Shown: piece by piece, positions 26,318 to 33,548 of the stretch
Layout of the letters: each line of letters begins with the position of its first letter
Numbering within the stretch: position 1 is the first letter of the stretch
Assembly: GCA_025699005.1 (NCBI GenBank)
Contig: JAILWI010000002.1
Span: 367,246 to 424,709 of the forward strand
Length of the DNA stretch: 57,464 nucleotides
From: Chloroflexota bacterium
GTDB lineage: Bacteria > Chloroflexota > Limnocylindria > QHBO01
Direction of reading: 5' to 3'
Made by a program: the position numbers and the translations under genes
The notes under the pieces: model-generated
What the model saw: only the letters and a program-made list of their open reading frames with translations
What the model was told of the DNA's origin: nothing
Database searches by the model: none

Positions 26318-27504
26318 CCCGCCTTCTTGCGCTCGTCTGGCCCGAGCTGCGCGAGCCCGATGCCGAAATCGGACCCTTCGAGCGGATGCTCGACGCGCTC
26401 GACGACCTCTCCCCGCGGGTGGAGCCGGTCGATGCCGGCGTGGCGCTCGTCGACGTCACGGGACTCGAGCCGACGTGGGGACCGGAGCGTCGGGTGGCCG
26501 CCCGCGCCGTGATGCTCGCGCGGTCGGTGGCCCCGTTGCGCGTGCGCTGCGGGATCGGCGAGAACCGCTGGCTGGCGACGCTTGCCGCCCGGCTGGCCCG
26601 CTTCGAGCGCCCGGACGCGCCGGCCGCTCTCCGGATCCTCGAGCGAGCCGAGCTGCACGACCTGCCGCTCTCCCTGCTTCCCGCCGATCCGGCCATGCGG
26701 CAGCGCTTCGCGCTCTTCGGCCTGACGCAGATGCACCAGCTCGCCGACCTCCCGCGGTCGGCGGTCGGTGCCCAGTTCGGCGCCGCCGGAGAGCGGCTCC
26801 AGGCGCTGGCGCGCGGTCACGACCCACGTCCGATCGTGGCGCGCCGGCGTCCGGCGCGCGTGGCGGCGAGCACCTCGTTCGAGACGCCGATCGACGGCAT
26901 CGGCGCCGTGAGCCTCACGCTGCGACGCCTGGCCGCCGAGCTGTGCGATCGGCTGCGGGAGCGACATCGCGCGCCGGGCCGCGCCGTGCTCGAGCTGCGG
27001 CTGGAGGATGCGCCGAGCCTGCGGGTCGAGCAGCCGTTCCCGCAGCCGGCCCTCGAGCCCGACTGGATCGCGCGCCTGCTCCTCTCCCGCCTGGAGGCCG
27101 CTGTCCGCGCGCGCCTTCGAAGTTGCCGCCCGGCGGAACTAACGGCCAGGGAGGAGCGAGAACGCCCCCCAGGATGGCCGCCTGGTGCGCCTGACGACAA
27201 CCGGCAGCCACGGAGCGAGCCCAACGTGGCCGTTAGCTCCGGTCCAGGGCAATTCCCGTCGGACGAGGAGATTTTCGAGCCGCGGGTCGTCGCGGTCAGG
27301 CTCGTCCTGGATCGGCTGAGCGATCCGGCCACTCGTCAACTCCCGGCCTTCGAGGCCCGCACCGCTCGCTGGGAGGAGCTGCGCTGGTCGCTGGAGCGGA
27401 TGCGGCATCGGTTCGGGGAGGGGCGCCTCTGGCGCGCAAGCGCTGACCGGCCGACCGCGGCGCTGCCCGAGCATCGGGTGCGGCTGACGGACATCGGCGC
27501 ATGA
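26314..27504 (+). CDS. imuB: ImuB-like inactive Y-family polymerase
   Basis: A 396-residue Y-family protein of the ImuB type. It acts as the hub linking DnaE2 and the beta clamp. The palm reads LLALVWPEL and VALVDVTGLEPTWGP where active polymerases carry their acidic residues, so catalysis is unlikely. The helix-hairpin-helix region is present (FGLTQMHQLADLPRSAVGAQFG). A QLPAF pentapeptide at residues 342-346 fits a beta-clamp-binding motif. Residues about 270-314 are encoded by an inserted 132-base repeat. The ATG at 26314 overlaps imuA (ATGA). Confidence 0.85.
   Translation: MTRLLALVWPELREPDAEIGPFERMLDALDDLSPRVEPVDAGVALVDVTGLEPTWGPERRVAARAVMLARSVAPLRVRCGIGENRWLATLAARLARFERPDAPAALRILERAELHDLPLSLLPADPAMRQRFALFGLTQMHQLADLPRSAVGAQFGAAGERLQALARGHDPRPIVARRRPARVAASTSFETPIDGIGAVSLTLRRLAAELCDRLRERHRAPGRAVLELRLEDAPSLRVEQPFPQPALEPDWIARLLLSRLEAAVRARLRSCRPAELTAREERERPPGWPPGAPDDNRQPRSEPNVAVSSGPGQFPSDEEIFEPRVVAVRLVLDRLSDPATRQLPAFEARTARWEELRWSLERMRHRFGEGRLWRASADRPTAALPEHRVRLTDIGA
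27122..27253 (+). repeat. 132-base palindrome-ended repeat, copy 1 (inside imuB)
   Basis: It begins GTTGCCGCCCGGCGGAAC and ends GCTCCGGTCCAGGGCAAT. The outer 27 bases are imperfect inverted repeats centred on AACGGCCA and TGGCCGTTAG. It aligns without gaps over 132 bases with the copy in dnaE2 (35568-35699), roughly two thirds identical by eye. The length is a multiple of three, so imuB stays open. The translation, ending near NVAVSSGPGQF, looks disordered. No target duplication is obvious. Confidence 0.75.
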
Positions 27505-27755
27505 CGCGCCGCTATCCCGATCTCCCCCTGGTGCAGGTCGAGACCGATGACGCCGGCGTGCCGGTCCGCCTGCGGATGGACGGGACCGATCACGGCGAGC
27601 TCGGCATCTGCAACCGATGGCGCGTCGACGACGGCTGGTGGCGTGAGCCGGTCGCGCGGGCCTGCTACAAGGTCGTCACCCGATCGGGCCTGCTGTGCAC
27701 GATCTTCCTCGACGAGATCCGTGGCACCTGGCATCTCGAGCGCCTTTTCGACTGA
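27501..27755 (+). CDS. Small ImuB-linked protein (DUF6504-like)
   Basis: An 84-residue protein with no cysteine cluster or signal, rich in Trp/Arg: LGICNRWRVDDGWWREPVARACYKVVTRSG and a C-terminal TWHLERLFD. Small proteins of this look are encoded next to ImuB/DnaE2 in high-GC bacteria (I recall the label DUF6504, from memory). It overlaps imuB by 4 bases (ATGA), so it is the third gene of the SOS operon. Its role is unknown; a mutasome accessory function is inferred from position only. Confidence 0.7.
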   Translation: MTRRYPDLPLVQVETDDAGVPVRLRMDGTDHGELGICNRWRVDDGWWREPVARACYKVVTRSGLLCTIFLDEIRGTWHLERLFD

Positions 27756-27817
27756 CCACCCGGCCTCGGGGGCCGTGTACGATCGCCGCGCCGGCAGGCC
27801 GAAGCGAGGCATCGATC

Positions 27818-28732
27818 ATGGCATCCGACCTCCCGACCCCGCGCCGCGGAACCCCTTCGGACTCGCATGCCTGCTTTGCGCTCTTCTGGGGGTCGATCCA
27901 GGACCTGGCTCATCGGCTCGGCACCTCGTGGACCGGGACCGTCGAGGAGTCCTGGCCCCAGTTCGAGGACCTCTATGCGCTGCTGGCCGACCGCGCCGCC
28001 GAGTGGTGGGTCGTCGACTCACCCGACGGGGACGGCCTGCTGGGCTACGCCCGCTCGATCGAGCGCGGCGGCCTCTTCGAGCTCACCGAGTTCTTCGTCC
28101 GCACCGACCGGCAGTCGGCGGGCATCGGACGCGGGCTGCTCGAGGCCGCCTTTCCGCCGGGTCGCGGCGAGGTCCGGGCCATCATCGCCACGACCGATGT
28201 CCGGGCGATGGCCCGCTACCTGCGTGCCGGCACGAGCATCCAGTTCCCGATCGTCGGCTTCACCGGCACCCCGTCGGCCGAGGCCGCTGCACGGGATCTC
28301 ACGCCGATCCGGATCGAGACCCGCACCGGCCCCGATTCGCTCGAGACGGTCGCCGAGATCGAGCGGGAGGTCCTCGGCTACGACCGCGGCCACGAGCTCG
28401 CGTGGATCCTCGAGCGCCGCGAGGGGTACGTGTACCGGGATGCCGGTGAGCGCGCGGTGGCATGTGCGTTCATCGGCCAGACCGGCGTCGGGCCGATCGC
28501 CGCTCGTGAGCCCGAGCATCTTCCCGACGTCCTCGCGCACGTGGAGGGACGGGCCGCCGCCCTGGGTCGCGAGCGCCTGGGGTTCGAGGTTCCGGCGCCC
28601 AACGTGACGGCGATGCACCACCTCCTGGGGAGGGGCTACCAGGTCGATCCGTTCCTGACGCTGCTCATGGCCAGCCGCCCCTTCGGCAGGTTCGATCGCT
28701 ACATCGGCTTCACCCCGCCGTTCGTGCTCTGA
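27818..28732 (+). CDS. Two-domain GNAT-like acetyltransferase
   Basis: 304 residues with an N-terminal GNAT domain: LLGYARSIERGGLFELTEFFVRTDRQSAGIGRGLLEAAF, where QSAGIG is the acetyl-CoA pyrophosphate loop. A second, more degenerate GNAT-like half ends GFEVPAPNVTAMHHLLGRGYQVDPFLTLLM. The ATG at 27818 is used since the frame upstream lies within the previous gene. It follows the SOS genes by 62 bases, but no operator precedes it. The substrate is unknown. Confidence 0.78.
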   Translation: MASDLPTPRRGTPSDSHACFALFWGSIQDLAHRLGTSWTGTVEESWPQFEDLYALLADRAAEWWVVDSPDGDGLLGYARSIERGGLFELTEFFVRTDRQSAGIGRGLLEAAFPPGRGEVRAIIATTDVRAMARYLRAGTSIQFPIVGFTGTPSAEAAARDLTPIRIETRTGPDSLETVAEIEREVLGYDRGHELAWILERREGYVYRDAGERAVACAFIGQTGVGPIAAREPEHLPDVLAHVEGRAAALGRERLGFEVPAPNVTAMHHLLGRGYQVDPFLTLLMASRPFGRFDRYIGFTPPFVL

Positions 28733-28767
28733 GTGTCGTGGCACCGGTCGTGCGCTAGGGTGGAGCC

Positions 28768-29190
28768 ATGAACGACTTCGATCGGCAGCCGGGAGCCATT
28801 GACGATCCGGGCATGAAGGGCGGCATCGATCCCGAGGAGGAGCGCCTTCCGCCCGGCGACAGCGCCGGGAACACCGGCGGCGACGGCGAGCCGGAGGCGT
28901 CGGAGCTCGACCTTCCCGGGCCGGACGACCCGGTCGCCTGGAGCTACGTCGAGGCCGAGACGCTGGTCGTCGGTCCGAACGGCGAGGAGCTCGGGCGCGT
29001 CGCCGAGATGCTCGGCACCGAGACGGAGGGGATCTTCCACGGCGTCGCCGTCGATCCCTACCGCGGCGGCACCACGCGCGTCGTTCCGGCGGATGCCGTG
29101 ACGCTCCTGACCTCGTCGAAGATCGAGATCGCGTGGGACGCCGACCAGCTCGAGGCCGCCGAGGAGCACCACCCGCTCGAAGCCTCCTGA
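28768..29190 (+). CDS. Acidic PRC-barrel-like protein
   Basis: 140 residues. The first 55 are acidic and disordered (Asp/Glu/Gly/Pro). The rest resembles a PRC-barrel beta domain: AETLVVGPNGEELGRVAEMLG, then EGIFHGVAVDPYRGGTTRVVPADAVTLLTSSKIEI. PRC-barrel proteins occur in RNA metabolism (RimM) and as small stand-alone proteins. The start ATG follows a GGTGGAG. Function unknown. Confidence 0.6.
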   Translation: MNDFDRQPGAIDDPGMKGGIDPEEERLPPGDSAGNTGGDGEPEASELDLPGPDDPVAWSYVEAETLVVGPNGEELGRVAEMLGTETEGIFHGVAVDPYRGGTTRVVPADAVTLLTSSKIEIAWDADQLEAAEEHHPLEAS

Positions 29191-29225
29191 AACGGCGGAC
29201 TCCGCCGGCCGGGTAGGATCGGCCG

Positions 29226-30011
29226 ATGCAGGAAGGCCCGTACCTCGTCGATCGGCTGTGGCCGGATCCCGTCACCGGCGTGTCGCTCGAGGAGGCCCTC
29301 GCAGGATTCACGCTGCCGGATCCGCCGGCCGACCGGCCGCTCGTCGCCATCAACATGGTGACCGGCATCGACGGTCGCGCCCAGCTCCGGGGCACCGCCG
29401 AGGGGCTCGGGAGCCGGGCCGATCGCCAGCTCATGCGCCTCTACCGCTCGCACTTCGACGCGGTGGGGAGTGGCGGTGGCACCCTGCGCGCCACGGGCAT
29501 CTGGCTCCGGGTCGGGGATCGCCTCGCCGCCCGGCGCGCCGCCGATGGCCGGGCGCCGAATCCGACCGGCGTCGTGATCGCCGGTTCGGATCCCATCCCC
29601 ACCGACGCCAGCTGGTTCGACGGTGACGAGCCGCGCATCCTGTTCGTGGGGGCGAGGAGCCCCGTCCGATCCGCACCGCGGGGGACCGAGCTGATCCGCA
29701 GCCCGCTCGTCCTTCCCGACCCCGGCTGGGTGCTCGGCGAGCTCCGCGAGCGCGGGATCTCCTCGATGCTTCTCGAGGGCGGGCCGCGAATCAATGCCGC
29801 GTTCCTGGCCGCCGATCTCATCGATGAGATCTACTGGAGCATCGGTGCCCACCTGCTCGGGACCGATGCGCTGCGCATGATCGCGCCGATTCCGGGTGGC
29901 TCGCCGTTCGCCGATGAGCCCCGGCGAGGTCGCCTCGTGAGCGTCCTGCGGCACGAGGACGAGCTCTTCCTCCGCTACCGCTTCACCGACGGGGATGGAG
30001 CTGCCGCGTGA
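29226..30011 (+). CDS. RibD C-terminal/dihydrofolate-reductase-fold reductase
   Basis: 261 residues of the RibD_C (pyrimidine reductase) family. It has VAINMVTGIDGRAQLRG near the start, where the substrate and NADPH site lies, then FDAVGSGGGTLRATG. LLEGGPRINAAFLAADLIDEIYWSIGAHLLG contains the EGGP motif. There is no deaminase domain, so it is a stand-alone reductase acting on riboflavin precursors or a related molecule. It overlaps the LLM oxidoreductase by 4 bases. Both are flavin or F420 related, which suggests linked cofactor chemistry. Confidence 0.82.
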   Translation: MQEGPYLVDRLWPDPVTGVSLEEALAGFTLPDPPADRPLVAINMVTGIDGRAQLRGTAEGLGSRADRQLMRLYRSHFDAVGSGGGTLRATGIWLRVGDRLAARRAADGRAPNPTGVVIAGSDPIPTDASWFDGDEPRILFVGARSPVRSAPRGTELIRSPLVLPDPGWVLGELRERGISSMLLEGGPRINAAFLAADLIDEIYWSIGAHLLGTDALRMIAPIPGGSPFADEPRRGRLVSVLRHEDELFLRYRFTDGDGAAA

Positions 30012-30901
30012 CCGCCCCGAAGCTCGGTCGCATCGGCGTCTGGGGGCATCTCGACTCGCTGTCGATCGCGGAGGCTCGCGCGTACGCCGGGCGCGTCGAG
30101 GAGCTCGGCATCGGCGCGCTGTGGGTGCCGGAGACGGTCGGCCGCGAGCCCATCGCGCTCCTCGCCCTGCTCGCCGGCTCGACGGAGAAGCTCGTGCTCG
30201 GCACGAGCATCGTGAGCATCTGGGGCCGCGATGCGCAGGGCTCGCGGATGGCTGCCCGGACGCTGGCGGAGGCCACCGGCGGACGGTTCGTCCTCGGTCT
30301 GGGTGTCAGCCACCCCCACCTCGCCCAGAAGCTGCGCGGCCACCACTTCGACCGCCCGTTGACGCGGATGCGCGAGTACCTGGCCGCGTACCGCGCGGCG
30401 GTGTATCGGGGTCCCGGCGCCGAGACGGTCGAGGAGCCGCCCGTGATGATCGCGGCGCTCCGCGAGCGGATGACCGACCTGGCCGCGACCGAAGCGGACG
30501 GCGCGCTCCCGTATCTCGTCACGGCCGAACGCGTGGCATGGATGCGGGAGCGGCTGGATGCCGCGGCGTCGGGGCAGCGCCCGGCGCTGGCGGTGACGCT
30601 GCCGGTGGTCATCGGCGCCGAGGGTGATCGCTCCGCGGCGCGCGCCTACCTGCGGCCGTACCTGCGCACGCCGACGTACCACGCATCGTGGTCGCTCCAG
30701 GGCTTTGCGCCCGAGGACTGGGCGGCTCCGGCCAGCGACCGGCTCGTGGACGCCATGGTGGCCGTCGGCTCGGTGCGGGAGGTGAGGCGGCGCATCGCCC
30801 AGCTTCATGACGCGGGCGCCGACCACGTGGCCATCCTGCCGCTCGCCGAAGACGGCAGCACCGAGAACGTCGGCACCCTCGGGGCCCTGAGCTACGGGTG
30901 A
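30008..30901 (+). CDS. LLM-class (luciferase-like) F420- or flavin-dependent oxidoreductase
   Basis: 297 residues with a luciferase-like TIM barrel: LGRIGVWGHLDSLSIAEARAYAGRVEELGIGALWVPE, then GTSIVSIWGRDAQGSRMAARTLAEATGGRFVLGLGVSHPHL. The C-terminal AGADHVAILPL closes the barrel. Members use F420 or FMN; the VGDRF-like position here reads ATGGRFVLGLGVSH, common in F420-type members. The GTG start at 30008 overlaps the upstream stop, and its own stop overlaps the VanY gene. Confidence 0.85.
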   Translation: MTAPKLGRIGVWGHLDSLSIAEARAYAGRVEELGIGALWVPETVGREPIALLALLAGSTEKLVLGTSIVSIWGRDAQGSRMAARTLAEATGGRFVLGLGVSHPHLAQKLRGHHFDRPLTRMREYLAAYRAAVYRGPGAETVEEPPVMIAALRERMTDLAATEADGALPYLVTAERVAWMRERLDAAASGQRPALAVTLPVVIGAEGDRSAARAYLRPYLRTPTYHASWSLQGFAPEDWAAPASDRLVDAMVAVGSVREVRRRIAQLHDAGADHVAILPLAEDGSTENVGTLGALSYG

Positions 30902-31764
30902 GCTCCAGCGCGCGGCAGGTTCTCGCTCTCGGGGTGGTCCTGGTCGCCGTCGGTTGCGGCGGTCCGTCGGGGCCGACCTCGGTCGGGCCGTCGCCCGGTG
31001 ATTTCGTTCCTGCCTCGCCGGTGGCGTCCGGCGTTCCCGGGCCGACCGCCAGCGTCGATGAGGGGCTCGGGCCGGAGGTCATCGTCAGCGGGCGCCTCGC
31101 CCGTCCCGCGCAGCCGGCGATGTCCGCGTCCTTCCGATCCGCGCTCGTTGCCGACCATTGCACCGACCGAGACCTGCCCGCACCACCGACGGCTGACCTG
31201 GCGCTCGTGGTGCTCGACCGCAGCTATGCCCTGCCGTCCGACTACGCCCCGGGGGATCTCGTGCCGGCCTCCACGGCCGGACTCACCGGGGCGTCGGGCA
31301 CGAAGCTGGTGAGCCGGAGGATCGTGGAGGATCTCGCCGCGATGTCCGCGGCGTGGCGGGCCGCCGGCCTGCAAGTCATCGTCGAGTCGGCCTATCGGTC
31401 CTACGGAAACCAGGCGGCCACGTTCAACAGCTGGGTGGCGAGGCTCGGCTATTCCGCGGCACTGGCGCGAAGCGCGCGTCCGGGTCACTCCGAGCATCAG
31501 CTGGGAACCGCGCTCGACCTCACGTCGCCGGGCTGGGGTGGACGGTTCGGAGACTGGGCCGCCGACTCCGCCGAGGGGGCATGGATGGCAGCACATGGCT
31601 GGGAGTACGGTTTCGTCATGAGCTACCCGGCCGGGAGCCAGGCACTGACCTGCTTCTCGTACGAGCCATGGCACTACCGGTGGATCGGTCGCGAGGCCGC
31701 GGCGGCCCAGCGCGCCAGCGGCCTCCATCCCCGCCAGTTCCTTGAGCGTTTCGTCGGCGGATGA
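30898..31764 (+). CDS. D-alanyl-D-alanine carboxypeptidase, VanY type, lipoprotein
   Basis: 288 residues. A lipoprotein signal (VLVAVGCGG) and a Ser/Pro-rich linker precede a VanY/DacB zinc peptidase domain. Motifs are VESAYRSYGNQAATF, GHSEHQLGTALDL with the zinc His and Asp, and EPWHYRW with the catalytic Glu-Trp-His. It trims the terminal D-Ala of peptidoglycan stem peptides outside the membrane. The GTG start at 30898 and the stop both overlap neighbours by 4 bases. Confidence 0.9.
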   Translation: MSSSARQVLALGVVLVAVGCGGPSGPTSVGPSPGDFVPASPVASGVPGPTASVDEGLGPEVIVSGRLARPAQPAMSASFRSALVADHCTDRDLPAPPTADLALVVLDRSYALPSDYAPGDLVPASTAGLTGASGTKLVSRRIVEDLAAMSAAWRAAGLQVIVESAYRSYGNQAATFNSWVARLGYSAALARSARPGHSEHQLGTALDLTSPGWGGRFGDWAADSAEGAWMAAHGWEYGFVMSYPAGSQALTCFSYEPWHYRWIGREAAAAQRASGLHPRQFLERFVGG

Positions 31765-33020
31765 CATCGAAGGCGTTGGCCACCGTCTCGGTGGACGACC
31801 GCGCGCGGCGCCGGATCGTCTGGACCCTGTTCACGATCTCGGCGTTCGGGAGCACGGGATACCTGGCCGCCGTGACGGCGGGGACCCTGGCGGCCGCCGA
31901 GATCGCCGGCAGCGCCGCGCCGGGCGGGTTCCCGACGGCGACGAGCACGCTCGGCACGGCCATGGCGGCGAGCCTTCTCTCGATCCTCATGGTCCGCACC
32001 GGCCGCCGGCCGGGACTGCTCGTCGGCATCGGGATCGGCGTGTTCGGTGGTGCGGTGGCGCTGGCGGGCGTCCTGGTCGCATCCCTTCCCTTGCTCCTGC
32101 TGGGGAGCGGGCTCGCCGGCTTCGCGAACGGGTCGGCCCAGCTGGGTCGGTACGTGGCCGCTGACATGTTCCCGGCCGCTCGGCGAGCCAGCACCATCGG
32201 GACCGTGGTGTGGGGATCGACGGTGGGTGCGGTGATCGGTCCCAGCCTCGTCGCTCCGGCCGGGCAGGTTGCCACGGCGCTCGGTCTGCCGGCGTTGGCG
32301 GGGACTTACGCCGCCACCGTCATGTTCATCGGCCTGGGATGGCTCGTGGCCTTCGTGTTCCTGCGCCCGGAGCCATACCGTCTCGCCGACGCGTCACATG
32401 CGGAACGCGAGGTCGAGCGAGCGCCATCGGCTCCGCTCGCTGCCCTCATCCGACGGCCCACGGTGATCGTCGCGTTCGCGGCACTGGCCACCGGGCAGGT
32501 GGTGATGATGCTGATCATGACGATGACGCCCCTCCACCTGGCCGGCCACGGTCACGGCCTGACGATCATCGGCGTCGTGCTCTCGGCTCACGTGCTCGGA
32601 ATGTTCGCGCTCTCGCCGCTGTCCGGGCGCCTGACCGATCGGTTCGGCAGCCCGCGGATCATCGGCGTCGGCTTCGCCATTCTCGCGGCGTCGGCGCTCA
32701 TGGCTGCCGCGGCCCCGCCGGCGGAGAGCGGCCTGCTCATCGTCGCGCTGTTCCTGCTCGGCTTCGGGTGGAACCTGGGGTTCGTTGCCGGTTCGGCGCT
32801 GCTGACGCGCGACCTGCGGCTCGCCGAGCGCACGAGGGTGCAGGGCGTGGCCGATGGGCTGGTGTGGACGACGGCCGCCGCTGCCGGCGTGGCATCCGGC
32901 CTGATCGTGGCGGGCACGTCGTACTCGACGCTCGGCCTGCTCGGCATCGGCCTTCTCCTGCCGGCGGCCGGACTGCTGATCGCATGGCGCCGATCCCTGG
33001 CCGTTCCGCGCGCCGCGTGA
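31761..33020 (+). CDS. MFS transporter
   Basis: 419 residues with about 12 hydrophobic segments. It has typical features of the major facilitator superfamily: a short loop between helices 2 and 3 (MVRTGRRPGLLVG) and the repeat LSGRLTDRFGSPRIIGVG between helices 8 and 9. It looks like a drug/efflux-type member. No substrate clue. It is last of the overlapping RibD_C-LLM-VanY-MFS run. Confidence 0.85.
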   Translation: MTSKALATVSVDDRARRRIVWTLFTISAFGSTGYLAAVTAGTLAAAEIAGSAAPGGFPTATSTLGTAMAASLLSILMVRTGRRPGLLVGIGIGVFGGAVALAGVLVASLPLLLLGSGLAGFANGSAQLGRYVAADMFPAARRASTIGTVVWGSTVGAVIGPSLVAPAGQVATALGLPALAGTYAATVMFIGLGWLVAFVFLRPEPYRLADASHAEREVERAPSAPLAALIRRPTVIVAFAALATGQVVMMLIMTMTPLHLAGHGHGLTIIGVVLSAHVLGMFALSPLSGRLTDRFGSPRIIGVGFAILAASALMAAAAPPAESGLLIVALFLLGFGWNLGFVAGSALLTRDLRLAERTRVQGVADGLVWTTAAAAGVASGLIVAGTSYSTLGLLGIGLLLPAAGLLIAWRRSLAVPRAA

Positions 33021-33082
33021 TCGAGGCACGCCGGACTCGTCGCCGGTGGCACGCCGGGATCGGGCTGGGCATACTGGCGCGC

Positions 33083-33484
33083 ATGCCAAGTGCCCGTGCT
33101 CCCCACCTCGTGCTGCTCGTCGTGCTCCTGGCGGTGCTGGCCGCCGGCTGCGACGGATCCTCCGCACCGTCCGCGGATGCCAGCGCGCCGGCCGACGATG
33201 GGGTTTGCGGGGCCGAGGAAGTGGCGGATGGGGGCATCGACGGCTCGATCGTCAACACCGACGGGGAGCCGCTCGAGGACATCCTCGTGATCATCGAGCA
33301 CGGCGATGGCTTCCGGGGCACCGCCCGGACCGGTGAGGACGGCCGGTTCACGGGGACCGGGGTGTCCGGTGTGTTCACGATCACGACGGTCGATGCCGGC
33401 CACACCCCGGTCGTTCGCACCGTCACCGTTCCGTGCGGCGTGCTCGTGCCCGTCGAGCTGATCCTCGCCCCCGTCGGCGAGTAG
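33083..33484 (+). CDS. Lipoprotein with carboxypeptidase-regulatory-like domain
   Basis: 133 residues. A lipoprotein signal LLVVLLAVLAAGC is followed by a Ser/Ala/Asp tether and one beta-sandwich of the carboxypeptidase regulatory (CarbopepD_reg) type: GSIVNTDGEPLEDILVIIEHG, TARTGEDGRFTGTGVSG, TVTVPCG. The ATG at 33083 is chosen because it starts the signal; the frame upstream is a shadow of the MFS gene. It ends 34 bases before the dnaE2 operator. Confidence 0.75.
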   Translation: MPSARAPHLVLLVVLLAVLAAGCDGSSAPSADASAPADDGVCGAEEVADGGIDGSIVNTDGEPLEDILVIIEHGDGFRGTARTGEDGRFTGTGVSGVFTITTVDAGHTPVVRTVTVPCGVLVPVELILAPVGE

Positions 33485-33518
33485 AGGTCCCCGGCCCCAC
33501 AACAGGGGCTTCCCGGAA

Positions 33519-33534
33519 TAGAACAGACGTTCTA
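33519..33534 (+). promoter_or_regulatory. SOS (LexA-type) operator of dnaE2
   Basis: TAGAAC-AGAC-GTTCTA with an overlapping TATCAT -10 (33533-33538) and the dnaE2 ATG 14 bases downstream. The 14 bases between box and ATG match those at imuA in 13 positions, and CTTCCCG precedes both boxes at the same distance. Confidence 0.8.
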
Positions 33535-33548
33535 TCATCGGTCGTCCG

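Noticed and set aside
32210..33082. Upstream part of the 424-codon frame ending at 33484
   Set aside because: It lies inside the MFS gene in another frame. The real lipoprotein starts at 33083 with its signal peptide.
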